DNA from: Mytilus californianus
Lineage: Eukaryota > Mollusca > Bivalvia > Mytilida > Mytilidae
Length of the DNA stretch: 64,000 nt
Direction: 5' to 3'
NCBI RefSeq assembly: GCF_021869535.1
Contig: NW_026262581.1
Coordinates: 119,068,771 to 119,132,770, forward strand
In this document: piece by piece, positions 12,801 to 24,235 of the stretch
Position numbering within the stretch: position 1 is the first letter of the stretch
How the letters are laid out: every line of letters begins with the position of its first letter
The notes under the pieces: generated by a model
Databases searched by the model: none
What the model was told of the DNA's origin: nothing
The model's input: the letters and a program-made list of their open reading frames with translations, nothing else
Made by a program: the position numbers and the translations under genes

Positions 12801-13070
12801 TATGCTTAATATAATATGTTTTATACTTGGCAAGAGATGTCCGGCAACTAGCTAGTAAATCACCTATGCTTAATATAATATGTTTTATACTTGACAAGAT
12901 ATGTTCGGCAACTAGCTAGTAAAACACCTATGCTTAATATAATATGTTTTATACTTGACAAGATATGTTCGGCAACTAGCTAGTAAATCACCTATGCTTA
13001 ATATAATATGTTTTATACTTGACAAGATATGTTCGGCAACTAGCTAGTAAAACACCTATGGTTAATATGA
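9865..13070 (+). repeat. 64-bp satellite array, about 47 monomers
   Basis: The consensus unit contains ACTTGGCAAGAGATGTCCGG, CAACTAGCTAGTAAAACACC and TATGCTTAATATAATATGTT plus TTAT. The period is exactly 64 bp: marker variants are spaced at 384, 448, 960 and 1088 bp, all multiples of 64. Two main monomer types alternate, GGCAAGAGATGTCCGG and GACAAGATATGTTCGG. Each unit has an ACTAGCTAGT palindrome. The array is flanked on both sides by poly-T and interrupted once, by the MITE at 12467-12672. No reading frame runs through it. Confidence 0.97.
12467..12672. mobile_element. 206-bp MITE inserted at TA within the satellite
   Basis: It has perfect 23-bp terminal inverted repeats starting CTGTAAATTCAGAAATTATT, flanked by a duplicated TA (12465-12466 and 12673-12674). 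Removing the element and one TA restores an unbroken 64-bp monomer. The inside repeats ATTGCGA/TCGCAAT motifs in both orientations and has no coding capacity. TA duplication suggests mobilisation by a Tc1/mariner-type transposase (inference). Confidence 0.92.
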
Positions 13071-13095
13071 TTAGCTTCTAATTTTTTTTTTACAG

Positions 13096-13154
13096 TGATT
13101 CCAATGATAACCAAGAATGATGTTAATAATGCTAATATCGAGGAACTTCGTTAA
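13096..13154 (+). CDS. Candidate micro-gene exon 2 and stop
   Basis: A ten-T polypyrimidine tract and ACAG acceptor (to 13095) are followed by TG-ATT-CCA-ATG. Joined to exon 1 this reads L-IPMITKNDVNNANIEELR and stops at TAA 13152-13154. The tail is hydrophilic and acidic at its end. A CTAAT branch-point-like motif lies just before the T tract. AATAAA at 13323-13328 could end the transcript about 170 nt after the stop. The intron (8893-13095) contains the whole 64-bp satellite, which ends about 25 nt before the acceptor. Only splice signals and frame support this. Confidence 0.35.
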
Positions 13155-13960
13155 TTGCAAATGATATAATAGTGACACCAAGGATTAGAATTTTGGAGAT
13201 GGTAGACTCACAATGCTTGACTGATATACAAGCATTCGTAGTGAAACAGATGATAGTTTTGTCCGTAATGACATTTTTATCTTGATTGAAGAACTAAAAA
13301 CAACATCAAATATAGGATACAGAATAAATTCTCGACTTGTATTGAGCTTCTTCTAAAGAATGAAAATGATTATACAAAACAGGCGACAGACCAGTCAAGC
13401 ACGAAGAAAGAAAAGACGAAAAATAACTCTATAAAAATATTTGTCATATTTTCTATTAATATAAGAGTAATTAATGGGAGATAATTTAAAAAAAAATGCA
13501 TATTTTTAGTAGAATATGTCTGTCTATTTTTAGTAGAATATGTCTGTCTATTCATATGTGATAACAGTATAAGTATGATTGAATTAATTGTTAAACATTT
13601 TATGACACAGCAGTTACATTGAAGTAAATTAGTTACATATTAATATCGATATTAATGTATTCTTGATATGCTTTGCTTTTTTGAAACGTTGTTTAATTTT
13701 AATTACTACGGGTTTCATGGCTAATAAGTTTTCTTTTCCAAAATTAAATTTGCATCATTTTTCTTAGGCTTATGTCTTTGATGGATAGTTGTCTCATATC
13801 TTATCTTATTTTATATTTATATTTTTATATTAATTAAATGTGCATGCAGATATGTGCATGTATAGCTGATATCTTGATTTAAAACTGTTGAATGTTTTAT
13901 CTAAATTATACAAAATGTCTACTGAATATCATAAAACTCTTTAACCAAACCAGGTAATGA
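13155..13960. other. No further gene recognised
   Basis: AT-rich DNA with a 26-bp direct duplication (TTTTTAGTAGAATATGTCTG, 13504-13555). Apart from the AATAAA at 13323, nothing functional was seen. Confidence 0.6.
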
Positions 13961-13974
13961 TCACTACAGTAAAG

Positions 13975-14372
13975 GAACAACACGTATATTTCTTTTCTTC
14001 GTTTTGACAATGATTTGAAAGCATTCGACGATTGAAGTCAGGTTAGGGGGGATTGAGCGTTCACTAATGTTTAAACCCGCCACATCCTGTTTATGCCTGT
14101 CCCAAGTCAGGATCCCGTCATTGAGTGGTTGTTGTTGATTCAAGTCCGTCATATTTGTTTTTCGTAAATTGTATTGTTATGAATGAGGCTGTTGGTTTTC
14201 TCGTTTGAATTGTTTCACATTTTTTATAACGGGACTATACGGCATGGATTTTTCTAATTGAAGGTCGTACGGTGACCTATAATTACTTATATCTATGTCA
14301 TTTGAACTGTGGTGGATAGTTGTCTCATCAGCAATCATACTACATCCCATTATTTTTATATCATCTAAATAG
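13975..14372 (+). repeat. Dispersed repeat family A, copy 1
   Basis: Family A is marked by ACCACTGTCCCAGGTTAGGG, CCTGTCCCAAGTCAGGAGCC, a GTCATATTTGTTTTTCGT motif and the terminal GATAGTTGTCTCATTGGCAA then TCATACCACATC. It is one of the most abundant mussel repeats I know. This copy lacks the 5' third and is diverged (CATACTACATC). Confidence 0.75.
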
Positions 14373-14954
14373 TTCTCATTGTACGGCGATTGGTTTTCCT
14401 GCATAAGGGATACTTTTCAAAACTCATCGATAATCCCTGATAATGTCTTAGTAATTTGTTGATCAAAAATGTAATACAATCATAAGCTCAAACAAGCTGA
14501 CAAGCCGATGGTTTCATCATTGGAGTTACTATAGGGATAGTGACATCGATTTTCACATTCCGTGACACAACGTTACAACGAAGTAAACGGTATGTACTAA
14601 CATTATCGCCAAATTCAAGTCAACCAAATACCAGGCCGCACTTGTTTTGGGTATCGGTTTTAAAGTTATATACATTAATATAAAAACAACAACAACAACA
14701 AAACGGAAAGAATTTATGCATACAAAAACATATCAAAACTCATTAAATATTGATGTAACATATTTATCTTTCTTCCAGAGTTTGAATTCTGAGTGATGCA
14801 TATAACTATTATTTTCAACGACTCTTTTCACAAAAATCGTACGATAAAGTTTGACAAAAATCCTCATGACTAGTTAGCATTTTTTATTATAGCTGTTTTT
14901 GCTAAAACAGTCTCGAGTCCTTTAACAAAAAAAGTATATAAAAAATACCACAAA

Positions 14955-15215
14955 CTTCAAAGAAAATTCAAAAAGGGGGAAGTCAATAAAAACTGACAAA
15001 ATCAAACATTAGACTTTTATCAACCAACGGAACGAATGGAAAACAACTGTTATATTCATGACTTGGTACAGGCATTTCCCAAAGAAAATTATGGGTTAAA
15101 CCTGGTTTTATAGCTAACTAAACTTCCATCTTGTATGACAGCTGTTTATAGTTCCGTTATATTGACAACATTGGAACAGCAACACAAACAGACATAAAAG
15201 GTTAATGTGACAATA
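14955..15215 (-). repeat. Dispersed repeat family B, inverted copy
   Basis: Reverse complement of 16325-16625: CAAAGAAAATTCAAAAAGGG, GAACGAATGGAAAACAACTG, TTATAGCTAACTAAACTTCC. About 260 bp aligns by eye. Confidence 0.7.
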
Positions 15216-16135
15216 ATTTGGGCCCAGCCGCCAGAACTGTCCAAAACATACATCAGAGACATACAACATAACTGACTTAATGACGGTGTATAAAGATTTT
15301 AAATCTACTGATGATATTTTATATCGCAAACAGGAGATGTTTATCTTCACTTAGTATTTGATCTCTAATCACCATATCGTCAAATGATGCATTTTAGTGT
15401 TAAATGTTGAGATGCAGATAATTAATATAGAATTACGAAATATGAATTCAATTAAAAAAGATTGATTACACTGAAAATTAAACAAAATGATACTTTGTGC
15501 CGACTCTTTTGACATAATAGTAAAATGTAGTTCCAACTGAATATTTCGACATAATTGATATTGAAATTCATACTCTTCTATTGACATTTTTATTGTATAA
15601 ATATAAAAGAGAAATGGATAATTTTCTATATCAATACAAATATTTTTGTTGCGGAATTTAAATAACAAGATTACCCTTCAAGTCTACGAACTTTTACAAC
15701 ATAAGCATACGAATGGCAATATATTATATAATTTGCCGAATATCAAAAGCATTTAAAAATTGATTTTAGCAATATCATTGTTATTGTGTTAATAGGCAAT
15801 GTTTAAATGTCTGTACATAATGTTCGTATCATTTTTATCTACTGAAGTAAGTGGACAGTTTTAAGGAGCGACACCGCGTTCTAGTTATACGGGTTATTAC
15901 GTAATATTTTATCATGAGATATTTATCTCATGTACACCCACCCCATAGTTTTCCAGAGGTTATCATTCGCCCATATTGGCAAAATAATGTATATATTTTG
16001 GCAATGATCATCGTTTCCATGCACATTTTGATCAATTCGCAATCGTAAAACAATATGAAATTTAAACAATAAAACGGTTTGGAACTTCTCCAGGGAATAA
16101 TTGACCATAATCACTTTCGAAGTATTTTTCCCTCG
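15215..16135. other. No gene recognised
   Basis: AT-rich with a small perfect palindrome, CATGAGATA-TT-TATCTCATG (15913-15932). The minus-strand open frames at 15369-15668 and 15923-16321 show no family features. Confidence 0.55.
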
Positions 16136-16139
16136 ATTG

Positions 16140-16310
16140 TGAAATCTGCGATGGATACTAATACATGAACTAGGAACACGACGGTTGGAAAAGTAGGTCC
16201 GGAACTGCCTTCCTTTTCGGAGCTCTCGAGCCCTATAATTTTGTTGGGTTTCGTGTTGCTCAACCTTTAGTTTTCTGTGTACTGTTTTGGTACTATTCAT
16301 GTTATTATAG
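16140..16310 (+). mobile_element. Penelope-like element 3' tail
   Basis: TACATGAACTAGGAACACGA, then TTTTCGGAGCTCTCGAGCCC and TGTTGGGTTTCGTGTTGCTC, parallel the 3' tail at 3110-3230. Only the tail is present, as expected for a 5'-truncated insertion. Confidence 0.5.
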
Positions 16311-16324
16311 AATAATATCATAAC

Positions 16325-16625
16325 ACAAAGCTGACTGCTTTACCCCAATTTTTGACATTTTTACCTATAATGTCTGTTTGTTTTACTCACATATTGTTGT
16401 CAATATAATGGAATTCTATGCTACTGTCATACAAGTGAAAGGTTTAGCTAGCTATAAAGCCAGGTTTGATCCACCATCTACATAAGGACATCCCTGTACC
16501 CAAATAGGAATTTGACAGTTGTTTTCCATTCGTTTGATGTGTTTGAGCTTTTGATTTTGCCATTTGATAATGGACTTTCCGTTTTGAATTTTCCTTGGAG
16601 ATCGGTATTTTTGTTATTTCACTTT
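16325..16625 (+). repeat. Dispersed repeat family B, copy 2
   Basis: Shares ATATAATGGAATTCTATGCT, GGTTTAGCTAGCTATAAA and TTTTCCATTCGTTTGATGTG with 22020-22330 over about 300 bp. It abuts a retroelement tail. Confidence 0.8.
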
Positions 16626-17439
16626 TTATTACATTGAAGGTCAAACTGGTGTTGCCTTCCTTTTATCGACTTATGTTTTGTGATTCAACCCATTGGTATC
16701 TTCCAATCTTTGTACTACTACTTTGGTCGATGTCACTACTTGCTCAAATGGAGTCCGATGAAATCATCCATGCAGTAGCATATACATGCATAAAATTATG
16801 AAGATCAGCTAGAGTATCTGGCTTAGATGTCGCCTAGTACAAAAATGTATGAACATAAACGCCACTAAGTACTTGACGTCGGCGGGTAATTATCAAATAC
16901 AGGAGTAGTGTATTACACATTCATTTTATCATCCTTACGACAGTGATGCTTATCTTCTGAAACCGAAAAATATAAAAGCTATTGATCAATGCACCAGTTA
17001 TATTGCTAAAAAACCTTACTTCACCAGGAGATACGATGATCTGACTCAGTGAGTTGTCAATCGGCTCATATTGATTATCGAGTAAAGAGTAACTTTTACT
17101 GGTAGATATTGATGAAACGAATGACATACTAAGCAAATGAATCTGCGGTCGTATATAGGACTAAAGCAAATATGCAAATGACATTGCTTTATATCAATCC
17201 TCCCATTACTACAATCATTTGTTAGTGTATTCTTTCTCTTTTTTTCCGAGTTGGGAATTAAAAACCAAACATTTAATGTAAATTAAACATGAAAAACTAA
17301 GTTGTTTGAATGAACTTAGCAAATTGTTGAGAACATTGCCGTATGTTTCAAGTCAGCACATGTGTACAGATTACTGAGCTCGTGGGGCCATGTGAGATGA
17401 TACGCCCACCAGAAATAGCATTGATTCATAGATTTTGAA

Positions 17440-17560
17440 AAACTTATGAAAGAGAAGCGGAAGATACCAAGGGGATAGTCAAACTCATAAGTCGAAAACG
17501 AACTGACAACACCATTTAAAAACAACCAGAAACAATGACCAAAAGACAAACAAATTTGAT
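17440..17560 (-). mobile_element. Penelope-like element 3' tail, inverted
   Basis: On the minus strand it reads TTCGACTTATGAGTTTGACT followed by ATCCCCTTGGTATCTTCCGC, the common terminal block seen at 3310-3360 and, inverted, at 29505-29560. Confidence 0.5.
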
Positions 17561-18009
17561 GATGTGTTTTTCAGCAGACAGTCGTTTTTCCCTTAGGAAT
17601 CAGCTATTTTATTCTGACTTGTTTGCGTATTCTTATGCGACAGACTTCATACAAGGATGAAAAATTGAAAACGCTTTACTTTATAAATGACGTCTTAATT
17701 CAAAATTTGGTGACAATGTTGATCTCATATAAACAATTGCCCTAGAAATAAAGGATACTACAGATACAATTAGATAAGCTTTATACCTTGAAATTTTAGG
17801 AAGATGTTAGGTTAAAAACTAAACTTTAAGACAATAGAGATAATACCAATTTCTTCAGGTCTGAACTTTCCCCTTTCTTTGAATCCCACCCTGTTCTCCT
17901 AATTATGAAAACACTGCTTGCAACTTATCAAGGGAGTTTTCATTGAAATGGCAACACGATAGGTTCCACTAGTGGAAAAGAAACTACTAAATTGTCTGGA
18001 CCACACCTG

Positions 18010-18135
18010 GTTTTTCAATGAGTTCGTGTTTTTATGCTGTGTTTTTGTGTACTATTGTTTGTTTGTTCGTCATTTGTCTTTTGGTCATGATGTTATTTGT
18101 CTTTCTTCGGCTTATGGATTTTGATTACCACCGAG
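18010..18135 (+). mobile_element. Penelope-like element 3' tail, diverged
   Basis: TGTGTTTTTGTGTACTATTG and TTTGTCTTTTGGTCATGATG followed by CGGCTTATGGATTTTGATTA resemble the tail of the family. The match is weak. Confidence 0.35.
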
Positions 18136-18630
18136 TCTCACCCCGATTTTTACGACCAGCTTTGCACGAGGGATTTTGAAACCTAATTCTGTAAACATTT
18201 TGAAATTTACTAAATGAATTCTTTTCATAATGTTTGGAATAGATCATGGCTCATTGAAGGGAGGGTAGTTTACCGGACGATCTGTTGGGGATCTAAGTTT
18301 ACAATGAACGGTGTCGATCCTGCAGTAAATCAAAGACTAATATGCAATATGTTTCAATGCTTTAAACCTTTTTTTTTGATAAATTTTCACTAGGAACGAT
18401 CAAGTTAAATAGTTTAAAGACGGAAAACGAAAAATCAACAACACAAGACTGAAACAAACATATAACGAAAATATTACTTTATATATTTGTTGAGTTCGAA
18501 GCTGTTTTCCGGACGTACCTTAATCAGGGACGCTAATATTCATAAGTTTGAAGTCAATGATGTATAAATACTTGATACTTAGGGAGCTATATGACGAAAC
18601 GGTGCTTAAAACAAAAAGCTAAATGCACAT

Positions 18631-18850
18631 ATGGTCCCCTTTTCTCGAGGTGGTTGGAACCTTATTGTTGTTTGGTCTAAAGTTTTCTATGCAGTGTTCT
18701 GTAGACTTGCTTGGTTTTTTTTCGTCGTCTCTCGTTTTTGTTTGCCATTTCGTCTGTTTATCACGAGTTTTGAATGTTCCTTTGGTATTTTCCACCTCTT
18801 TTTATTTTTGTATGTTTACAATTCTTGTTTTGTTTTCAACGAAGAAATTA
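18631..18850 (+). mobile_element. Penelope-like element 3' tail, diverged
   Basis: GGTCTAAAGTTTTCTATGCA and TTTATCACGAGTTTTGAATG followed by TTCCTTTGGTATTTTCCACC parallel the tail at 3200-3350. The overlapping open frames of 77 and 90 codons are by-products. Confidence 0.45.
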
Positions 18851-18939
18851 AATACGGTATGTAACAAATCATGTCAGTATCGAAGCGCTGACTAGAGAGC
18901 TGATGACTCCATCGGACTGGTAGTCTACAAGCAGCGGTA

Positions 18940-19515
18940 AAGACCAGTCTTTACCCTTAAACCATTGGATGTTGGATGGGAACTGATTGATATTTTAGTC
19001 TTAGATGCATGATTTTTTTATAAGTTGTTATTGGAATTGAACTAGCTGTCAGTATTAACTATGAGTACTCTCAGATCTGTACTTCGTGTCTTTTTGTTGT
19101 TGGGATGTACAAGTACCCGTCCACGTCCACTTTGTGTTTTTGTTAGGTGTATTTCTGCTTTGTATCGATCTGATGAGTTAAGCCCTTTTCAACTGATTGT
19201 ATAGTTTGTTGTTATGTTGTACTGTTGTACCACTGTCCCAGGTCAGGGGGAGGGTAAGCGCGCCTTAAAGTTAGTTTAACACCGCCACATTATGTATTTG
19301 ATTGTACCAAGTCAGGAGCCTGTATTCCAGTGGTTGTCGTTTGTTGCTGTATATCACATTTGTTTTTCGTTCATTATTTTGTACATAAATCAGGCCGTTA
19401 GTTTTCTCGTTTACGTTGAAGGCCGTACAGTGACCTATAGTTGTTAATTTCTATGTCATTTGGTCTCTTGTGTAGAGTTGTCTCTTTGGCAATCATACCA
19501 CATCTTTATATTTTT
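18940..19515 (+). repeat. Dispersed repeat family A, copy 2 (long)
   Basis: It runs from CTGATTGATATTTTAGTCTT, through AGTACTCTCAGATCTGTACT and TATCGATCTGATGAGTTAAG, to the terminal TCATACCACATC. It shares the full ~575-600 bp layout with 33660-34265, which defines the family length. Confidence 0.8.
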
Positions 19516-19519
19516 ATAC

Positions 19520-20850
19520 TTATACTGTATAGATTTGGTGCGCCCGAACCGCTTTTTCTGTATTTCCCGCCATCAGGAACACTTAAACCAAAAAAATCAA
19601 ACAAACATTTTGGTATTTAACGTGGATGGGAAATTTTCTTATAACCTTTACTTTTATGTCCCGGTATATCTATTTGTCTTTTGAATATATATTTATCATG
19701 CATCCAATGTAATTAACTGTACCTTAGATACTGACAATATTCATTTCCTAATAAAAAAGACTTTAAAATGATAACCCCGTAATTCAATGGGTTTAAAGTT
19801 CTACTTAAATACTTAACTTCTTCGAATTAACTTTCGTATATTTGTATGGTTGTAATCTTAATTGCACAAATTAGTATTTGTAGGTTATATTTAGTTTTTC
19901 AAATTATTTAGACAAATATTCATTACATTAAAGTGTTCAAGATTATTTTACACTTGTATGATACCTCCCAAGGTTTCCCCCCATAAGTCGTACAAGTGGT
20001 TCATGTCATCTGGAAAAAACAAAAACTAAAATCTAATTTGATATTTTGATGAATAAAACTATGTTATCATGGAGTCATGCTGTTGAGAATTCTCGGCTGT
20101 TTTTTATTCTACCGCAATACTTGTGTAAATGAATCCGTGACTATAGTTTTTAGTTGTCTAGTCTATCAACCATTACCAAAGTCTTCAACCTTAAAAAACG
20201 ATATAGCACATTAAATTTTTAATCTAAATGATAATGGTTATTTTAATACAGCTTTATCATTGTTGCTTGTTAATCATTCTATTTTAAGCGGTGTATTATT
20301 GCACTGCATTTAAATTATCGCATTGAATAAATTGATGGTAGAATTTATGTAAAAATACATAATTTTTCTTTAACATCATTTTAGTGTTTGGATCATCAGT
20401 TATATCTTAGAAAATCTTTATATGATAAACTGTTTTGAAGTTCGGCTACCCGATTGTTGCTCAAATTAAATTAAGGCGTCATTCAATACGAGCAATTGAG
20501 AATTGAATATTTGATCGAACTAATCAAAGTAAAGATATCATCTACTGTTTTTCCTATCATATATTGCTATTATTTCAACTAATTAGATTGGTACGAAAAA
20601 TATCCTGCCGATCATAACTGTAAGATAAGGCATTATATAAAAATGTGTTCAAACATTAATAACTGAAATGAGAAAACTATATCAGAACCATACGTAAATG
20701 GTAGTTTCCAACTTGGAAAAGCTCATGGGCCTCGTGATTCATTTCTAGAAAAATGTAACTCGAGTTGTCTCCCTTTAAGTCGGATTACAAATTCCATACG
20801 AGCTAATTTAATCATCTCATCAAAGACATTGACAATATTAATTGTATTGC
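19520..20850. other. No gene recognised
   Basis: AT-rich DNA without open frames of note, splice-framed exons, or repeats visible by eye. Confidence 0.55.
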
Positions 20851-20854
20851 ACTA

Positions 20855-21495
20855 GATGCACATTTCGACACCAAATGTCTCTTCGGTGACCGAAATATTT
20901 GAAAATCCAAACCTAATACAAACGTTGAAGAGCCGAACAAACAAAAAAAGACATAGAGTTACCAAAGTCAAAGTTCTCAATATATTAAAAGAAGTAGGAA
21001 CTGTTCATTCGATTATAATGATAAAAGTTTAAAGATATTAATGGAACAATGACCCAAATTACATGACCAGGAGACAAACGAAGTGAAAAAAACAGCCAAA
21101 TACATTACATAGCAAAAATATATAGTAATAAACTTTACTCATTATAATGCTCACTGTAACAGTGGAAGCACGTGGAAAATAATTTTTTGTTATTGCCACA
21201 CTTTGCGGTAATTTAAAATTCACTTTTGAAAATAGTTTTAAAAATTGTTTCAATTCCGCATGCAATGAATAATTCAATTATAATTTTAGTTCCTGTCTTA
21301 AACAAAAATGTGCGAAAGTTTTTTCCATCAGATGTATCGATTGAATGTGCTGAATGAATGTTATTGATCGTTTCAATATATGCATACATTAATAACATTA
21401 ACGGTACCTACCAATTTTACTGCACCAGATGCACATTTCGACAGTTAATGTCTCTTTAGTGATGCTCGAGGCCAATATTGTAAAAAACACATACA
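20855..21495 (+). repeat. Two copies of a GATGCACATTTCGAC repeat
   Basis: TGCACTAGATGCACATTTCG (from about 20847) and TGCACCAGATGCACATTTCG (from about 21421) are each followed by a TGTCTCTT motif and a GTGA-C/TGC stretch. The first continues into GAAGAGCCGAACAAACAAAA. The DNA between them holds nothing recognised. Confidence 0.55.
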
Positions 21496-22019
21496 ATAAA
21501 GTATACATTTTCAAAATCTATAATACCCCCATACTTTATAAATCAGTATGTTCGATTCATCTTTTATTCGCATGGCGGTTGGTGCATGCATAGCATGTAT
21601 TCCCTGTCCCTTATTTTCTTAATCGACTGAGATTTGCCAATCAGTAAACTAATGTTTCCTACATATATGCTACGACTAAAACTGCATGCAAGTGCTGCAG
21701 GATCTCAATACCGGCGACTTCAAGTGACTACATCTACTTGATTCCTGTTCATATATGTTTCGGCTCGTCGTGGTATAATTTGTGACCTCAACTTTGAAGA
21801 TAAAACTTACGCAACGAAATAAAGCTAAAGTGTCGAAATACTATGAGTTGAAATCCATAAACTACAAATAGAATTTTTAAAATATAAATGGATTCAGTCG
21901 AAGAATCGACTATACGACCTACAAATAATATCTCTTTTGTTAGTGATTCACTTTATTTCTATATGCCATTTTGTTTTGCTTTGTTGACATAGTTGTTTGT
22001 TTTTATAGTGATTAAGATT

Positions 22020-22330
22020 ATAACACAATGTTGACTGATATACCCAAATTTTGACATTTTTACCTATCATATCTGTTTAGTTTGCTCAAACATTGTTGTC
22101 AATATAATGGAATTCTATGCTACTTTCATATAAGTGAGAGGTTTAGCTAGCTATAAAACTAGGTTTAATCCACATTTTTCTACATAATGAAATGCCTATA
22201 CCAAGTCAGGAATATGACAGTTGTTTTCCATTCGTTTGATGTGTTTGAACTTTTGAATTTGCCATTTGATAAGGGACTTCCCGTTTTGAATTTTCCTTTG
22301 AGTTCGGTATATTCTTTGTAAAATTTATTT
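22020..22330 (+). repeat. Dispersed repeat family B, copy 3
   Basis: Direct homologue of 16325-16625, including the start TAACACAATGTTGACTGATA and the end TTTTCCTTTGAGTTCGGTAT. Full-length by comparison with the other copy. Confidence 0.8.
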
Positions 22331-22744
22331 GATAAAAGTATAAGGTATTGATTATCCCATTTGGTAACCAAACATATCGTCCCCTACGACTCTACTCAAG
22401 AGGAACTTGAAAAATCAATGGTCTGCTGTATGTTTGTTTGGAAATTCAATCATAGATGCAGAACTAGATCTTCCTCTTCTCTATTTGATTATAAAATTCA
22501 TAAGTTGTTCTTGTTAAAAAAGTAATATTGCTGGATTTATAAAATGCTTCAGGAAACCAGTTTCAAAATTATCAATACCAATTTAATAAGCAATAAAGCT
22601 GAGCTTCAGATATTCTATGAAACTACCGACTCGAGTGTCGGTATGAATCGGATGTGGATACTTCAATGTTCAAAGATCTGTCATAGTAAGTACATTCTGA
22701 GTCTTTAAACAAACAAAAAACCACAATACAAATTGACCTCTCTG

Positions 22745-23110
22745 CCATTTGCACATTTTCTTGACAGAGGATTGCTGCTCACAAGGAAGTTATTGAACCA
22801 AGTGTTCGTGGTAGTCAACTTTAAATTCTCTATTGAATTCTGCGGATGCAATTTTGACTTGGTACGTCGTTAGGAATTAAATATAACAAATTCCATTTGT
22901 TGTAGCAACAATCCTCTCCTCTTTTCCTCACTGTTGACTGATCATCAAACTTATTTGTCATGAGTAACAGCACGGGTGCCATGAATGGACCAGTCACTGC
23001 TAATCATTACTTTTTGACTCGATTTTATGGTGTTGATATTTTTTTGTTGCCCGTTTTGTGTCTGATGTTGTTTTTCCTTGTTTAACATGTTTTTTTGTAA
23101 TATCGGTCAA
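22745..23110 (+). mobile_element. Penelope-like element fragment, C-terminal end and tail
   Basis: The translation around 22760-22840 gives LDRGLLLTRKLLNQVFVVV-like sequence with breaks, matching LLTRKLLNQ at 2916-2950. The downstream region is diverged but includes the ATTACTTTTTGACTCG and TTTTGTGTCTGATGTTG style tail. Confidence 0.5.
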
Positions 23111-23447
23111 CAGGGAGTAGATATCTTAAAAAAAAAAGCTCTCACATCGTAACTAATCACTGTCAATCTGCAGACTAAATAGGAATTAACTCAGTGGTAC
23201 TGGAGAAGCTTTGGACGAAAAATGTTAAGTTCATGCAACACAGTGGAATATTCAAAGAAACATTAAACAGGAATTGGGAATCTGACCAATCCATCCAAAA
23301 TATGCTCACACTTAACAACTTATCACTATCAAGTTACTGACCAAACATGAAGTCATTCTGTTCAGTAAAACCTGACACGATTGTGGCGGAAATATTTGAA
23401 CGAACGGATGTATGGAATGAGGAATAGACGGACAAGTTGCAATTTAC

Positions 23448-23970
23448 GGTAAACTGACAGAAAGTCACAGGACAAAAAGTCACAGGACATAAAGTCACAA
23501 ATTTGATAGGACAAAAAGTCATAAATAATTTGTTGACAATTGTTTGAATATATAAGAGAAAGATCTTAAAATATTTTCTTTTTATTACATATATTCATTT
23601 TTTAAGTTTAGGAAATTGTTCATTAGCCTTGATAAATGAAAATTTATTAAATCTTAATCATGCAAAGGATATATTTCTTGGCACAATGAAGCCATTTAAG
23701 TACCAAGCCACTTTGACATTTTGTTTTCATAACAATCATTTGCTCATTATTGATATTTATTGAATAAATTTTAATTACATGGTTGCTTCATATATAGTAG
23801 TTCTAGAAAAGAACAAAAATTTTATTTTTAAAATTAGTGTTTTCTTGTTCATAAAAAAAAATTTCAAAACTGAATTGTGACTTTTTGTCCTGTGACTTTT
23901 TGTCTGTAACTTTTTGTCCTGTGACTTTTTGTCTGTAACTTTTTGTCCTGTGACTTTCTGTCCTACATTC
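23448..23970. mobile_element. 523-bp foldback element with 9-bp target-site duplication
   Basis: The arms are built from short tandem units of TGACTTTTTGTCCTG: inverted at 23455-23524 and direct at 23877-23964. GACAGAAAGTCACAGGAC (23455-23472) pairs perfectly with 23945-23962. Both sides carry GCAATTTAC (23439-23447 and 23971-23979), a likely 9-bp duplication, which is typical of Mutator-like elements. The ~350-bp centre is AT-rich and non-coding. Confidence 0.8.
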
Positions 23971-24229
23971 GCAATTTACATCCCACTCCTAGAGTTGGTA
24001 TGTACATAAGTAACATTACGTGCGATATAAATGAGGCAAGTATAATTGACGGTATAATATCATTGCTAGCTTCAAAGTAAAGGGAGATTGTTAGATGAGT
24101 TTTGTTTAAAGAATAATATCAATTATCATTTTTAAAAATCTTATTATTTATCATCAAAGTTAAATATGCCAAAATGCATTGAATCTCCTTTCTGGGTAAT
24201 AAATAACTACATTCATTTTGATTCAATTA

Positions 24230-24235
24230 TTTATT
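24230..24235 (-). terminator. Candidate distal polyadenylation signal of PLK
   Basis: AATAAA on the minus strand, followed by T-rich sequence (GTAGTTATTTATT). An alternative AATAAA is at 24867-24862. Which one is used cannot be told from sequence. Confidence 0.35.

Noticed and set aside
9865-13070. Possible CRISPR-like array
   Set aside because: The 64-bp units are contiguous with no unique spacers, and the genome is eukaryotic. It is a satellite.
15923-16321. 132-codon minus-strand frame
   Set aside because: It partly overlaps a retroelement tail in the opposite orientation, has no domain or splice context, and has the composition of random AT-rich DNA.
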